A stretch of DNA of 64,000 nucleotides. Origin: Cymodocea nodosa (Eukaryota; Streptophyta; Magnoliopsida; Alismatales; Cymodoceaceae). Position numbers and translations under genes: made by a program. Shown one piece after another: positions 1 to 12,600 of this stretch. The stretch is from assembly GCA_036874045.1 (NCBI GenBank), contig CM072346.1, forward strand, positions 14,174,001-14,238,000, written 5' to 3'. Below the pieces are notes generated by a model. The model saw nothing but the letters and a program-made list of their open reading frames with translations. It ran no database searches and was not told the origin of the DNA. Every line of letters starts with the position of its first letter. The stretch's first letter is position 1.

Positions 1-642
1 CTACAACAACTATTATAGTTCCTACTTGTTCAGTGCCCATTACAGTTGTCTATGCTTATTTCATTGTTTATAGCTATGCTTGAGTCTGTTGTAAGTTGGA
101 GATCTTATTAGCTTGAAGAATATTAATACTTTAGAGTATATGCACATAGTTAAGTTGCGTGTAGGTAATAGTCTCACATTGCTAGTCATATAGTCATCCT
201 CTTCATGTAACCTTTATATATAAAGGTCTTATTGTGGTTGGTGATCAATCCTATCTTCCACCGTTCCTTGTCTTTACAAGTGATTTTACTGCAAAGGTAG
301 AAGGTGGAGGGGAGGTCACAACTTTTGTGGTGGAGGAAGGAGGTGGATGTGGTGGTAGCTAGTTTTTTCCCTAAACTTGAAGTTTTGCTGCCACTGCAAT
401 GTTACAATGACAGAAGCTACAATTTTTCTCACTTTTTTCAGAATCTGGGCTTTAGTACTATGTCAAGGAGGGAATAGAATGATAATATTATTCTATGAAG
501 TATAATCTCCATATAGAACTATTACTTTACCTATAAGAAACAAAATACTTAACATGGATCTAACCTACTCATGATCCATATAAGATCCATGTATTCTAAT
601 AGCAGATGTTCTTCTATATCTTATTGCTGATTTTTTTTACAG

Positions 643-3600
643 GGTGTTCTTGAGGCTATTCGAATTAGCTGTGCAGGGTATCCTACTCGTAGGACCTTTT
701 ATGAGTTTCTAAACCGTTTTGGTCTCCTCGCTACTGAATCTTTGGAAGGAAGGTATGTATCAAATATGTATAGCATGCTAAATTTGTGCCCAATGTGTTC
801 TGTCCAGTATGCTGTTTATGATTGAGTTTTTTGACAGCTCTGATGAAAAAACCGCTTGCAAAAGAATTTTGGAAAAGATGAGGTTGAAAGGATATCAGGT
901 AATTCCAAAATAATTTACCTCTTTTCAGACCATTGTTTCTCCAACCAAAGCAATGGTTGCATCTTTTATCTGTTCTCAGAGTGAAGGACTTTTTTCTTTT
1001 AACAGATAGGCAAGACAAAAGTTTTTCTAAGAGCCGGGCAGATGGCTGAATTAGATGCACACAGAGCTCAAGTGCTAAACAATGCAGCAAAATCTATTCA
1101 AGGTCAAATACGAACACATATTGCTAGAAAGGAATTTATTGCATTACGCAAAGCTTCAATCAAGTTGCAGTGCTTATGGAGAGGTTTTTCACCTAATCTT
1201 AACTAGAACATATTAATTCTTTTGAAAGTGATGTTATTGTCTTTTAAATATTTATTTTTATTATTTGCTAATTTCTGAAATTGTAAAATGGCTATAGGAA
1301 GGTTGGCTTGCAAAATTTATCAACAAATGAAAAGGGATGCTGCTGCTATAAAAATTCAGAAAATGTTGCGTAGATATCTGGCAAAGAAAGCATACACAAA
1401 ACTAAGGTTGTCTGTTCTTTTGTTACAAACTGGTTTTAGAGCAATGGCCTCTCGTAATGAATTCCGGTATAGGAGACAGACCAAAGCCATGACTATTATA
1501 CAGGTTGTTTATACTCTCTTTTTGGTTTAGTTTTTGAAATCTAACCAATAATGTTGTTGAACTTCTTTTCTCATCGTCATTATGGAAACTTGCAGAAAAG
1601 ATGGCGTTGTCACAGAGCACAATCATACTTTATAAATATAAAGAAGGCAACAATTGTTACCCAAACTCGATGGCGGGGAAGAGTTGCTAGAAGAGAACTT
1701 CGAAAACTCAAAATGGTAATACTACTGACTGCATTGAACAAGTCAGCTTAGATATGTAACTTTTATGGATGGATGCCTAAGGATTTTTTTCAAAAAAAAA
1801 ATACTGTAAATGCTGTTTTCCATCACAATAATATTAGTTAGGCATATAAAAATTACACTATATGGATATTAACATTAGTACTTAATTGTAATATATATGA
1901 TTCAGATAAGAGAGCTTTCATGTGAAAAGTCAACATCGAGGAATTGTCAAATGGTTGCGACAAATATAAGAAAAATAAAGAATTTATGATTATCTATTAT
2001 GGTATTTCTGTTAAAATAAAGATTTTCTGTTAACTTTCAGTGTCTCCAAACATTTAATTGGGCTAGCCTATAAAGTGGTAATGGATACTTTTAAAATGTT
2101 TATGGGAAAAAGTGAAGAAAATATTATTTTATGAATAGATGGCTCAATTAAACCAGTGTTCTCATTGCATCTAAAATCTTTGACAATTTTGTAATAATAA
2201 GAAGCATGGCAGGCAGAATTTCTTTAATATATTCTTTAATCATCAGTTGAGATAGTATATGCTTAAATTTTTTTCTGCCTTTGTTTACCTTGGTTTCAAA
2301 GTAGTTACGTTATTATGATTTTTTGTCATTTACAGCTGATAAATTCTTCTCAACAGTAATATGGATGAACTAACTAAGAAAATTTGAGAAAGACTTTAGA
2401 GCATGTTATTTGCTGATGATAGAATTTTAGTTGATGAAAGTAAACAACTATCCAAGCCATAATCTTATTGTGAGGTCATCTATTGTTGATGAAAGAAAGG
2501 TGAAAATTAGTTCTAAATTAGAATGATGGAGAGTTACCTTAGAATCTAAATAATTTAGGCTAAGTAGGTCAAAAATTAAATACATAGTGTAAGTTTAGTA
2601 CTGATAGTAATAATGATGAAAGTATAAAATAAGATCAGGATATCTCTAAAATAAAAATTTAAGATATTTAGAATCTATAATAGGTGGTACTGAAGAAATT
2701 GTAGAAGATGCTATTCAAAAAGTTAAATTAGGTTGATGAAGTGGAAGAATGCATTTAAAGTGTTATTGTGATAAAAGATACCCTTAAAATAAGAAAGATT
2801 TTATAAAACATCTATTTGTTTGACTATACTTTATGTCAAAATGTTAAATTATTAAACATGAACATACGTATAAAGTTAGTGTAGCAATGGTGAGAATGTT
2901 AAAATGGATGAGTGGTAATACTATAAAAAATAAGTGAAATAATTTTATTTGAAATAGAGTAAGAGCTACACTAATTGAAAATAAAAATGAAAAAATAATC
3001 GTAGATAGTTCATATTCACATTCATAGAAAGTCTATAGATGTACCTATAAGAAAAGAAGAATTAATTAATAATGTAGATGAAATTAACAGAGGTAGAGGA
3101 AAACCAAAATTTTTTTGTTTAAAAATAGTGGAAAATGATTAAAATTATATACTTTAATGAAAATTTACTTATGAATAGAAATGAATAGATTTATGTAACT
3201 GACCTTACATGGTGGGATAAAGACATTGATTGTTATTGCTGTTGGTAATAAGAAATGATAATAATTATGAAAAATTCCAAAAATTATGGAAAGTTGTACT
3301 TTATTGATTGCATTCTCTAATTTCAATACTATATTTTTTTACAAGTAAATGTTTTTAGCAGCATATGCATGATTTTTGGATTCACGTGAAAATGCTAGTT
3401 TTTTGATCAAGTGCCATGTCTATGGTCTATTTGGTTAATGAAAGTGATATTTAATGTCATGGAAAAGGATTTGTGCATGATGGCTATTAAAAAGGACTAT
3501 CAGAAAATTTAATGAATGTGTCAAATCATTTCAAACATTTTAAGTTATTGTTTCCCCTTTTTATCTTGGCTCATTTAATTTATATGGGGATCTTGGGTGT

Positions 3601-6600
3601 AGTTTCAAAGTGTAGGTTATGCTATCATGATTCTTTTTTCTTCCTCAACTATCATGTTCCTTTTCTGTTAACAATTCCATTTATGGTTTTCAACTTCAAT
3701 AATTGTATTTACATGTGAATCATAATATGTAGTACTATATGCATGATAATTTGAAAATCTTGCAATAAAAAGGTTAGATACACTCTAAGGTTGTTTATGT
3801 TTAGTTCCTGTCATGATTTAATTCACTTGTATACTGAATTAATATCAAGGATATTCTATTCCATGGAAAAAGAGCATGTCTGAGTTAGTTCTTAAAAAAT
3901 CATTACCAGCAAAATAAAAAAATGATTAAGAAATGCTAGTTTTAATTTTCTAAACTGGAAACAGAAATATGTACTAGTGTAAGGATTACAATTCTTTTTT
4001 GTGATTTTGTGAATGGTTCGTGCTACCAACAATTTTATAGAATTGGTTTTTCAAAGTTATATTTTACAAGTTTTGTAAAAGTATACCTATGATTTATTTG
4101 ACATTTTATCAAGCTCGAGTAGATATTCATAGTTTTATTTGTTGCAGGCTGCCAGAGAAACAGGTGCATTGAAAGAAGCAAAGGATAAGCTTGAAAAAAC
4201 TGTTGAAGAACTTACATGGAGATTACAACTGGAGAAAAGAATGAGGGTATACTGATACTAGAGCTTGATTATGTGCTACAGAAATATTTTCATAATGCAA
4301 CAACTAAAGGGCATAATGCACCTACCGAGAATGAGAAATGCTAGAACCGAACATTTTGTGAAACTTATGCTTATGTTACTGCTGAAGCATTCTAAAAGGT
4401 CCCTCATCAAGATCCATTTTATTGATTGAAACATACATATTATTTGCAGACAGATTTGGAGGAAGCAAAAGGACAAGAGATAGGAAAACTACAGAGTTCA
4501 CTACAAAGTATGCAAAACAAACTTGAAGAGGCAAATGCAGTGGTAATCAAGGAACGTGAGGCTGCAAGGAAGGCTATAGAAGAAACCCCTCCTGTTATGA
4601 AGGAAACACAAGTTTTCATTGAAGACACAGAAAAGATTAACAGTCTTAAAGAAGAGTTGGAACACATAAAGGTAATTATCCATTGTATGATGACCAATTT
4701 AATATTTGTGTTTGAAAGCTTTTGAATTTTTATGGATAGTTAATTCCATGTGTATTTTCATGTTTGAATATAATCATGACAACACTTGCTTCAACTTCCT
4801 TGTAAAGTTGTATTTGTATCCCTGAATCATATTGGTGTTCGCTAGGCTGTGATTCCTCTTTGTCGCAATTGAGATTTATTAGATAGTCTTATTTGTATCA
4901 CAAATTATAAGTTTAATATATTGTTTAAATTAAGTCAAATTGTAAATAATTATGTTAACAATTTATGGGAAACAAATTTGAACCTTAATTCAAGTACATG
5001 ACAGAAAGCAACTTCCAACCTCACGTGCAACCAGGATTCCTGCTGCTTGTCAGATGAGAAACTAGAAAAGTCATGTTATTTGAAATATATTTTCCGTATT
5101 AGCACAATTTTATTCAATTATATCTCATATCTGTGATTGATTGCATGCTTCTGTCTTTATGATTGCGATGTTTTCAACTGGGTGTGTTTTACCCCAGCGG
5201 GTATTTTCAAGGGTTTGACTGCATATTCTGCTAGGACACATTGTGTAGCCAACCAATCTTCTCATCAGTATTGGTTCCCAATTCTTGTAGCATCTATTTG
5301 TTGATTATTATTTCTTCCTTCATACTTCCCAGGCTTCATTGGAATTAGAAACTCAAAAAGCTAAAGACTTGGAAGGAAAATATGCTGAAGAGCAAGAACT
5401 GAATGACAGAAGACTCAAGAAATTGGAAGAAGCAGAAAAGAAAATAAATCAACTTCAGGAGTCTTCAAGCAGGTATTGCTATCCCTCCTACCATGCAAAA
5501 CAATAAATCTTAGTGGTTTGTCTTTGATAATGATTTTTTCATGAATTTATTGGCTCTCCAATTATTGAGGGGTATCAAGAAGGGGCAAGCCATGGCCTTA
5601 GTAGGAGAGGACCACGAGAGAGAAGAAGAGTCCTTCTTAACCTGGGATCATTTTTCTGTGTGAATCAAACCAGATTAGGGCCCAGAAATACAATGGGATC
5701 TTCCCTTAAGTTGGCAGATTTAAGGCTGGTCTTCTCTTTTCGGTTTAGTGAGTTTCCTTTCTATAAGAAGTAAAATTTATCATACGACATGGAACCCAAA
5801 AAACAAAGCACTTTGCTTTTCTCGGTTTCCTTAGTGAGAAAAAAGATTGCACTTTATTGGACCCTCAAAGATAAGGTTTTATACACCCCCTATCTCCAAA
5901 CAGTAGACCCAAGCCAACAAAGCAATTCATGAATCTGGAGGCTGAAGCAAGCCACCTGATGATTGAGGAGCAGTCATATGTTTCTGTGAATAAATTCTCC
6001 TCTCATATTAACAACCACTTATTGATACGATTGTCTAGTTGGTTTCACAATCTACCTGGGTGAAGGCACAAGATGTTGGTGATATGAGTGGAGAATTGTT
6101 CCAAGTGTTGGTCATATGAACAACATGAATATTGGTGTTAAAATGAACATTTATTCACCAAGCTATTCTATATAGTACAAAATGTTGGACAGTTGAATAT
6201 GTGCAAAAAGTTGTAATAGAAATATTAATGTTGAAATGGATGAATGATAACACAATAATTTCATCTAGAATAGAATAAAGTTGCACCAATTGAGCATAAA
6301 ATAAGAGAAACTTATCTTAAGTGATTTATTGGGGGTTAGTGTAGGCTTGAAAATGAGAGAAAGTAGAGGAAAATAAAAGTTAAAGAAATTTTTTTTCCCT
6401 TGTATTAGGTGGCTTTGGGAAACTTGGGGAAAGTAATTCCCCAGCTTTTCGACTCTTTTAACCAACTTCGAAAATTTTTTCTCACATATGAGGTGAGAAA
6501 GCTCTAGAAATTTCTTCCACCCTCATCCTCACATTCTTGCGGTTGCATGCCCTCACATCGCCTCCTGCACTCACCTCAAAGGTGAAAAAACTCACTTGTG

Positions 6601-9600
6601 CTCAATTTCGTGTGTCTATCTTGTTGGAAACTTGTTGGAAAAAAACTTGCCTGTACACTCACTCAGCTTGCCCTTACCCTAAATCAAAGCGTGCTCCCAT
6701 GCTTGCCTAGAAGTTGAGCCATTTGCTTCGTCTGCACTTTGGCTTGCATGCTTCCGTTCTCTAGTTTCCGTCCTCCCATGCTCTCATGTTGAATTTTCTG
6801 AATTTTCCAAACTTTCTTTAGATTTCTATTTCTTTTATTTTCTAAATTTTCCTGAACTTTCTTTCTTGAACTTTCCGATGCCACTAACACCTCCGTAATC
6901 ATATCCATAGTAGACTTATAAATACACTAGCAAGGAAAGAAGAGTTCATTAATGTATATATGAAATTAAAAGAGGTAGAGAAAAATAAAAAATTACTTAG
7001 TGAAAAATTTTAAAATTGTATAGTTTAATGGAAAAATTAGTGATGGATAGAAATAAATAGGACATGAGTTGCGTGGCTGATCCTACACAAGGTGATTAAG
7101 GCATATTGATGTTTGTTGTTTACCGAAACAATTTGACACATGAAATTCCTATTCAACTGGGCAGTTATAATGGCTTTTAACTAGCATGATCGAATTATTT
7201 TGTAGGTTATTGAAACAATTTCTTTTGTGATATAGCCATATAGTCAAATAGATGCAGTAAGGTTTGGGTCGTGATTTCATTTATACCTTTTGACCTTTTT
7301 GTCCACTTGCATGATGATTGAATACTGACATGTAGAGATTTTCCAATTTGGAATGTTCAATATGACACCAATATTTTGAGCTGTTGTTCATATCAAAATA
7401 AGTTATTTTTTGTCTAATATGAGTTGAGGTTCAAAGAAGTCCTGTAGCCTAAATTAATTTGCTTCAAAGGCTTTAAAGAGCTGAAAAGAACGTCCATTGG
7501 AATCTAGTACTGATTTGACCCTTAACTGTCAGCGTCTATTGATTTCAATCATCTCATCTCATGTAAAGCTATCTGAAAATGATGAATTAGATAATGCAGC
7601 TGTTGATGATGGAATTTCTTTCTAGCCATCTTCCCTACTGTATTGCATGTGGTAGAGTGATACACATTTTTTCCCATTAGCATCAACTCTTATTTTATCG
7701 ACCCATTTCTCCCGAAACTTGTGCATGGTCTACTGTGGAAGGACATCAAAACACAACCCTGCGCACCAGTGTCTACTCAAAGGACAAGCAAACAGGAGAT
7801 GTCATTAATCTTCTTGCATGTCACAAAATTTACACATGCATGCCAAGGTAAACCCTCTTCTTTTCAGAAAGCATTCTGTTAGGGTGGCATTGTGCCAACT
7901 TACTATGCAAAAAATTGAACCTTTGTGGAAAACTAGTTCCTCATGTATATTGCAATCCACCAAGTCTAACTCTTGCATATGTCATCACCCAATGCAATGA
8001 ATTGACAATGAAAGTGCCATTATTATTCCATTGCCACATTTGTTAAGGATTCTCTATAAAACTTCGAGAATCATGAGAATGAAGATAAGAAAGTAAGCAG
8101 ACAAGGTCCAAGGATTTTTAATCACTAAGGTTCCTTTGGAATTGGACATCCATATAATCCTTGCCTTGGAACGGTTGTAGCACTTGGCAACACTCAACGA
8201 TGTGGAAGACACAACAGTGAACAAAGCCAGATATAACTTAGCCAAGGCACCCCATTCATTTATTTACCCCACCAGAAGCTTACCCATAACCCATTCCCAA
8301 CCATCAATTTGCACCTGCACTAGATGTTGTCTACCTCCAAGATCCCTATCCATAAACTAATGATGTTTTTGGCTTATCTGCCTATTTGCCCCTCTTTCTG
8401 CGCAACACCATATCTTTTTTGTCTGATAATCTTCATCCACAACCTTGATTTATTCCTCACTTCATAAAACCATCATAGCCACTTACCTAACAAACCTAAG
8501 TTCATGGATCAGAGGCTCCATATTTTTAGACCACATTCCCACTTAGACCGTGTAATTTTCTTCAATGCCATTAACTGGAAGTCTCTTCTTCCCCTTTGTT
8601 ATAGGAAACATCTTTAGATTTGGCTAGATGTTTAGAAATAGACATTGAAATCTCGAACATTGCAAAATAATGTAGTAGCAAATTAGTAAGGTTCAAAGAA
8701 ATCAAAGTGACATTTCCCTTGTATAAGAGAAATCTGCCAGCCCAACTTATAAACACTTTTCAAATTTGTTGAAGATTGGTTACCATTCCCTACTTAGATT
8801 TTCCCTTATAATGGTAAGGCTCGGTATCAGATGGGAAAAGTCTTTACCCAGGACTCAAAATTTGTCATTAACTAAGAATCATTTTCCAAAAAGTGCAATA
8901 CCCACCACAACAGACTTACCAAAATTTATGTCAAGTCCCATTATTAAGCTAAAAAGGTCTAATAGTCATTGTGGATTCTCAACTTGATCCTGACGAGCCT
9001 CATAAAATACGAAGGTATTATCAGCATAATATAGGAAAGTCATATTTGGTGTACCTCTATGTGGCTTAACGTCTCTGATTAATCCATTGAACTCTGCCTT
9101 AATACAAAAGCTCTCAAAACTTTCTACCCTCAAAGAGAATAGAAAGGGGGATGGTGGGTCTTCCTATCAGAGCCTTCTACAAGCAAATTCCCCAGTTGAG
9201 TAGCCACTAACTAGGCCAAACAAAGAAGTTGAGCTTATATGGTATCTAGTTTAATTTCACCATTTGGTGCCAAATCCCATACAACACATAACTTGCTCCA
9301 AACCACTCCAAGAAATACTATCATACACTTTTTCTATGTCAAGTTTTCACACCAAGCCTGCCTTCTTCTGGTGAAGCCTTATTTCTATACATTCATGAGC
9401 CACAATAAAGCCATCCTATATTTATTGCCACTCGACAAATGTTGATTATTGGTTGCTATAACAAATAGTTTTCAATCTCTCAGCCAAGTTTTTTGCAACT
9501 AGCTTGTAGACACAGTTTAGTAGGGTAATTAGTTTAAAATCTCCAATATTCACATCTGACTTTTTTGGGAATGAGCATAATAAAGGTCTTATTCATCCAT

Positions 9601-12600
9601 CTCAAGTCATTACCATTCCTGTGAAACTTTGAAAATATTATCATAATGTCTTCCTAGGTCAGGTTCCAGGATCTCTGAATGAACGATATTGAAAGCCCTT
9701 CAGGTCTTAGTGCTGATGGCATTGAGAAGATTGTTCCAGAATCTCTCAATGGTTCTGCAACCATTGAGAATATTGCACAAAGTACCTTATAAGTTGAAAA
9801 CTTGGCTTCCAATTTTGTAGCTTGTTCATCTGAAAGCTGCTAGAAGTTATGATTCTGCAATCTAAAGAACAACTCCTTTGTGCTTAGGTGTTTAAGGTCT
9901 CAATTTTGTTGTAATAGTATATCTCTGTTGAATAAGCTCTGACCAGAAATTGAGACTGGGTTCAATTGATTGAAACACTTCCTTTGTGAACCAACTCCTT
10001 GAAAGAACCTAGTATTCCTATCCCTAGCTTTAAGCTATAAAGCTCTGGATCTCTAATGCCAAGCAACTTCTTTGTCGTTCACTTTTTATGTTTCTACAAA
10101 GTTTCTGCTTCTGCCTTTCACTTTTTATTTGTCCACTTTTTCCCTTTTGATGTTCCCTAATATTGTTTACAAAGTTGCCCAAAAATCATAGTTATTTGTC
10201 TGGCATGTGTCATCTCTTTGTGATATTCAACTGTTTTTTCACACAAGCTGATTTCAATTAATGAATGAAATCCTACAAATGCATATTTATGTGTCATTCT
10301 AATATGAAATCTATATGATTTTTGGCATCTGTTCATCTTTGCACAATGGAATGATATGCCAATCAGGTTTGAAGAGAAGATCACAAATCTAGAATCAGAA
10401 AATAAAGTGCTTCGTCAGCAGGCAGTGTCTACGACTCCTAACAAAATTATCTCAGGACGCTCTAAATCTCTTCATCAGGTGCTTTAGTCAAACGTATTAC
10501 AATTGACCCAAAGAATGGCATTTCTCTTATGTACTTTGTTTTCATCCCAACAGAGGAATCCCGATAGTAGCAATGCAATAATTGTTGAGGCGAGGGCAGT
10601 CACAGTATGTTCCTGGATTTTACCTACTTCCCTGTGATTTTATTTGGTAAACTGTATTGTGTAAGTTATTCATAGTCTGCTACTTTTTTATTTACAGGAC
10701 ATGCATGTAGCATCAAATCCTAAAGAATTTACTGAGGTTGAGGATAAACCACAAAGATCACTTAATGAAAAACAGCAGGTATTTAGTTGGTCTATTTGTG
10801 TTGTGAAATTTCATTTGTTGTAATGATTCTTCTGTGGAAATCATGATGTTTGACTTGATTTCTGTATTCAGGAGAATCAAGAGTTGCTTATCAGATGCAT
10901 TGCACAGAATCTGGGATTTGCAGGAAGTAGGCCAATAGCTGCATGTATTGTATACAAATGTCTTCTCCACTGGAGATCGTTTGAAGTTGAACGAACTAGT
11001 GTTTTTGATCGTATTATCCAGACAATAGGCCAGGCTATTGAGGTACAAATTTTATGCCTTGTATCCATATCTACTACTTATCAATTTAAGTAGCTATACC
11101 TTGAAACCCTATTCTCATGTTTGGCAGACTCAAGATAACAATGATGTTTTAGCATATTGGTTGTCTAATGCTTCCACTTTGCTGTTGCTTTTGCAACGTA
11201 CTCTAAAAGCAAGTGGTGCAGCAGGTATGACACCTCAACGTCGTCGGTCATCATCAGCGACACTCTTTGGAAGAATGACTCAAGTATGACATCCCATACG
11301 TCATATCTTATCCAAGTTGGATTTCTACTTTCAGGGTATTTTTATGGTCTATCATTTAAGGTGTAATTTGTGTTTAGAGTTTCAGAGGGGCACCACCTGG
11401 TGTGAACCTTTCTTTTAACAATGGAAGCTTGTCCAATGGAGTAGGCATTCGTCAAGTGGAAGCCAAATATCCTGCCTTATTATTTAAACAACAACTTACT
11501 GCATATGTGGAGAAAATATATGGAATGATCCGAGATAACCTCAAGAAAGAAATATCCCCTTTACTTGGTTTATGTATTCAGGTAGTGATGGGGCTTTTTA
11601 AGATTTTATTTTCTTGCAACCTTTTAATGTGATGCTCTCTGCTTAAAAACTTAGTCTTGCAGTTTAACGTTTACCATGTTTCTTTGTAATATTATTTTGA
11701 TTTTTTTTCAGTAGTTTATGCAATATGATTTCTTCTGTTGATGCAGGCTCCAAGAACATCACGAGCAAGTTTAATGAAAGCACCCACACGTTCACTTGCA
11801 AGTGTTGCAGCTCAGCAGATATTGATTGCCCATTGGCAAGGGATTGTGAAGAGTTTAGGACATTTTCTTAACACACTGAAAACCAATCATGTAAGGAGGC
11901 TCTATTTGGAATTTTTGGTTGTTACCTTTTGAAATTTTGACCCTTCACATTAACATAAAATATAAAGTAAATCTGTCTATTTTTATATGTGGATTATTCT
12001 GTACTAAATCAATAATAGTCTAAATGTTTCATTTTTTTCTGTTTATTTAACTTCCTCAGAAAGTTTAATATTTAATTTTGCACATGTTAGGATATTTCTT
12101 TGCTTCATTTTCTTCCAGAATCATGTTTCTTATGCATTCTATGCATGTCATCATCTTCAGGTGCCACCTTTTTTAGTCAGAAAAGTATTTACGCAAATTT
12201 TCTCTTTCATTAATGTGCAGTTATTTAACAGGTATGCTATTTATTAATTTTTCATCATTTTCTTTACAATGGTCACAGATATATATTGGATAGGTGTAAT
12301 TAAGTTATTCTTTTCTTGCAGCCTTTTGTTAAGGCGAGAATGCTGCTCATTTAGCAATGGAGAATACGTCAAAGCAGGATTAGCTGAATTGGAACATTGG
12401 ACCTATAAAGCAACTGATGAGGTAGAATATTAGATTGTTAAGACTGAAAATAACAAGCCAGTCTGCTACTAATGACCAATGTTAAACATATGACACATGA
12501 ATATGATATTATAATAAGTATTTTTTGGGACATCTGTTATGCATTGAAGAATGAAATATTAATTAGAATTAGAAGGATAACAAAAAAATGTTTTCTCTGT

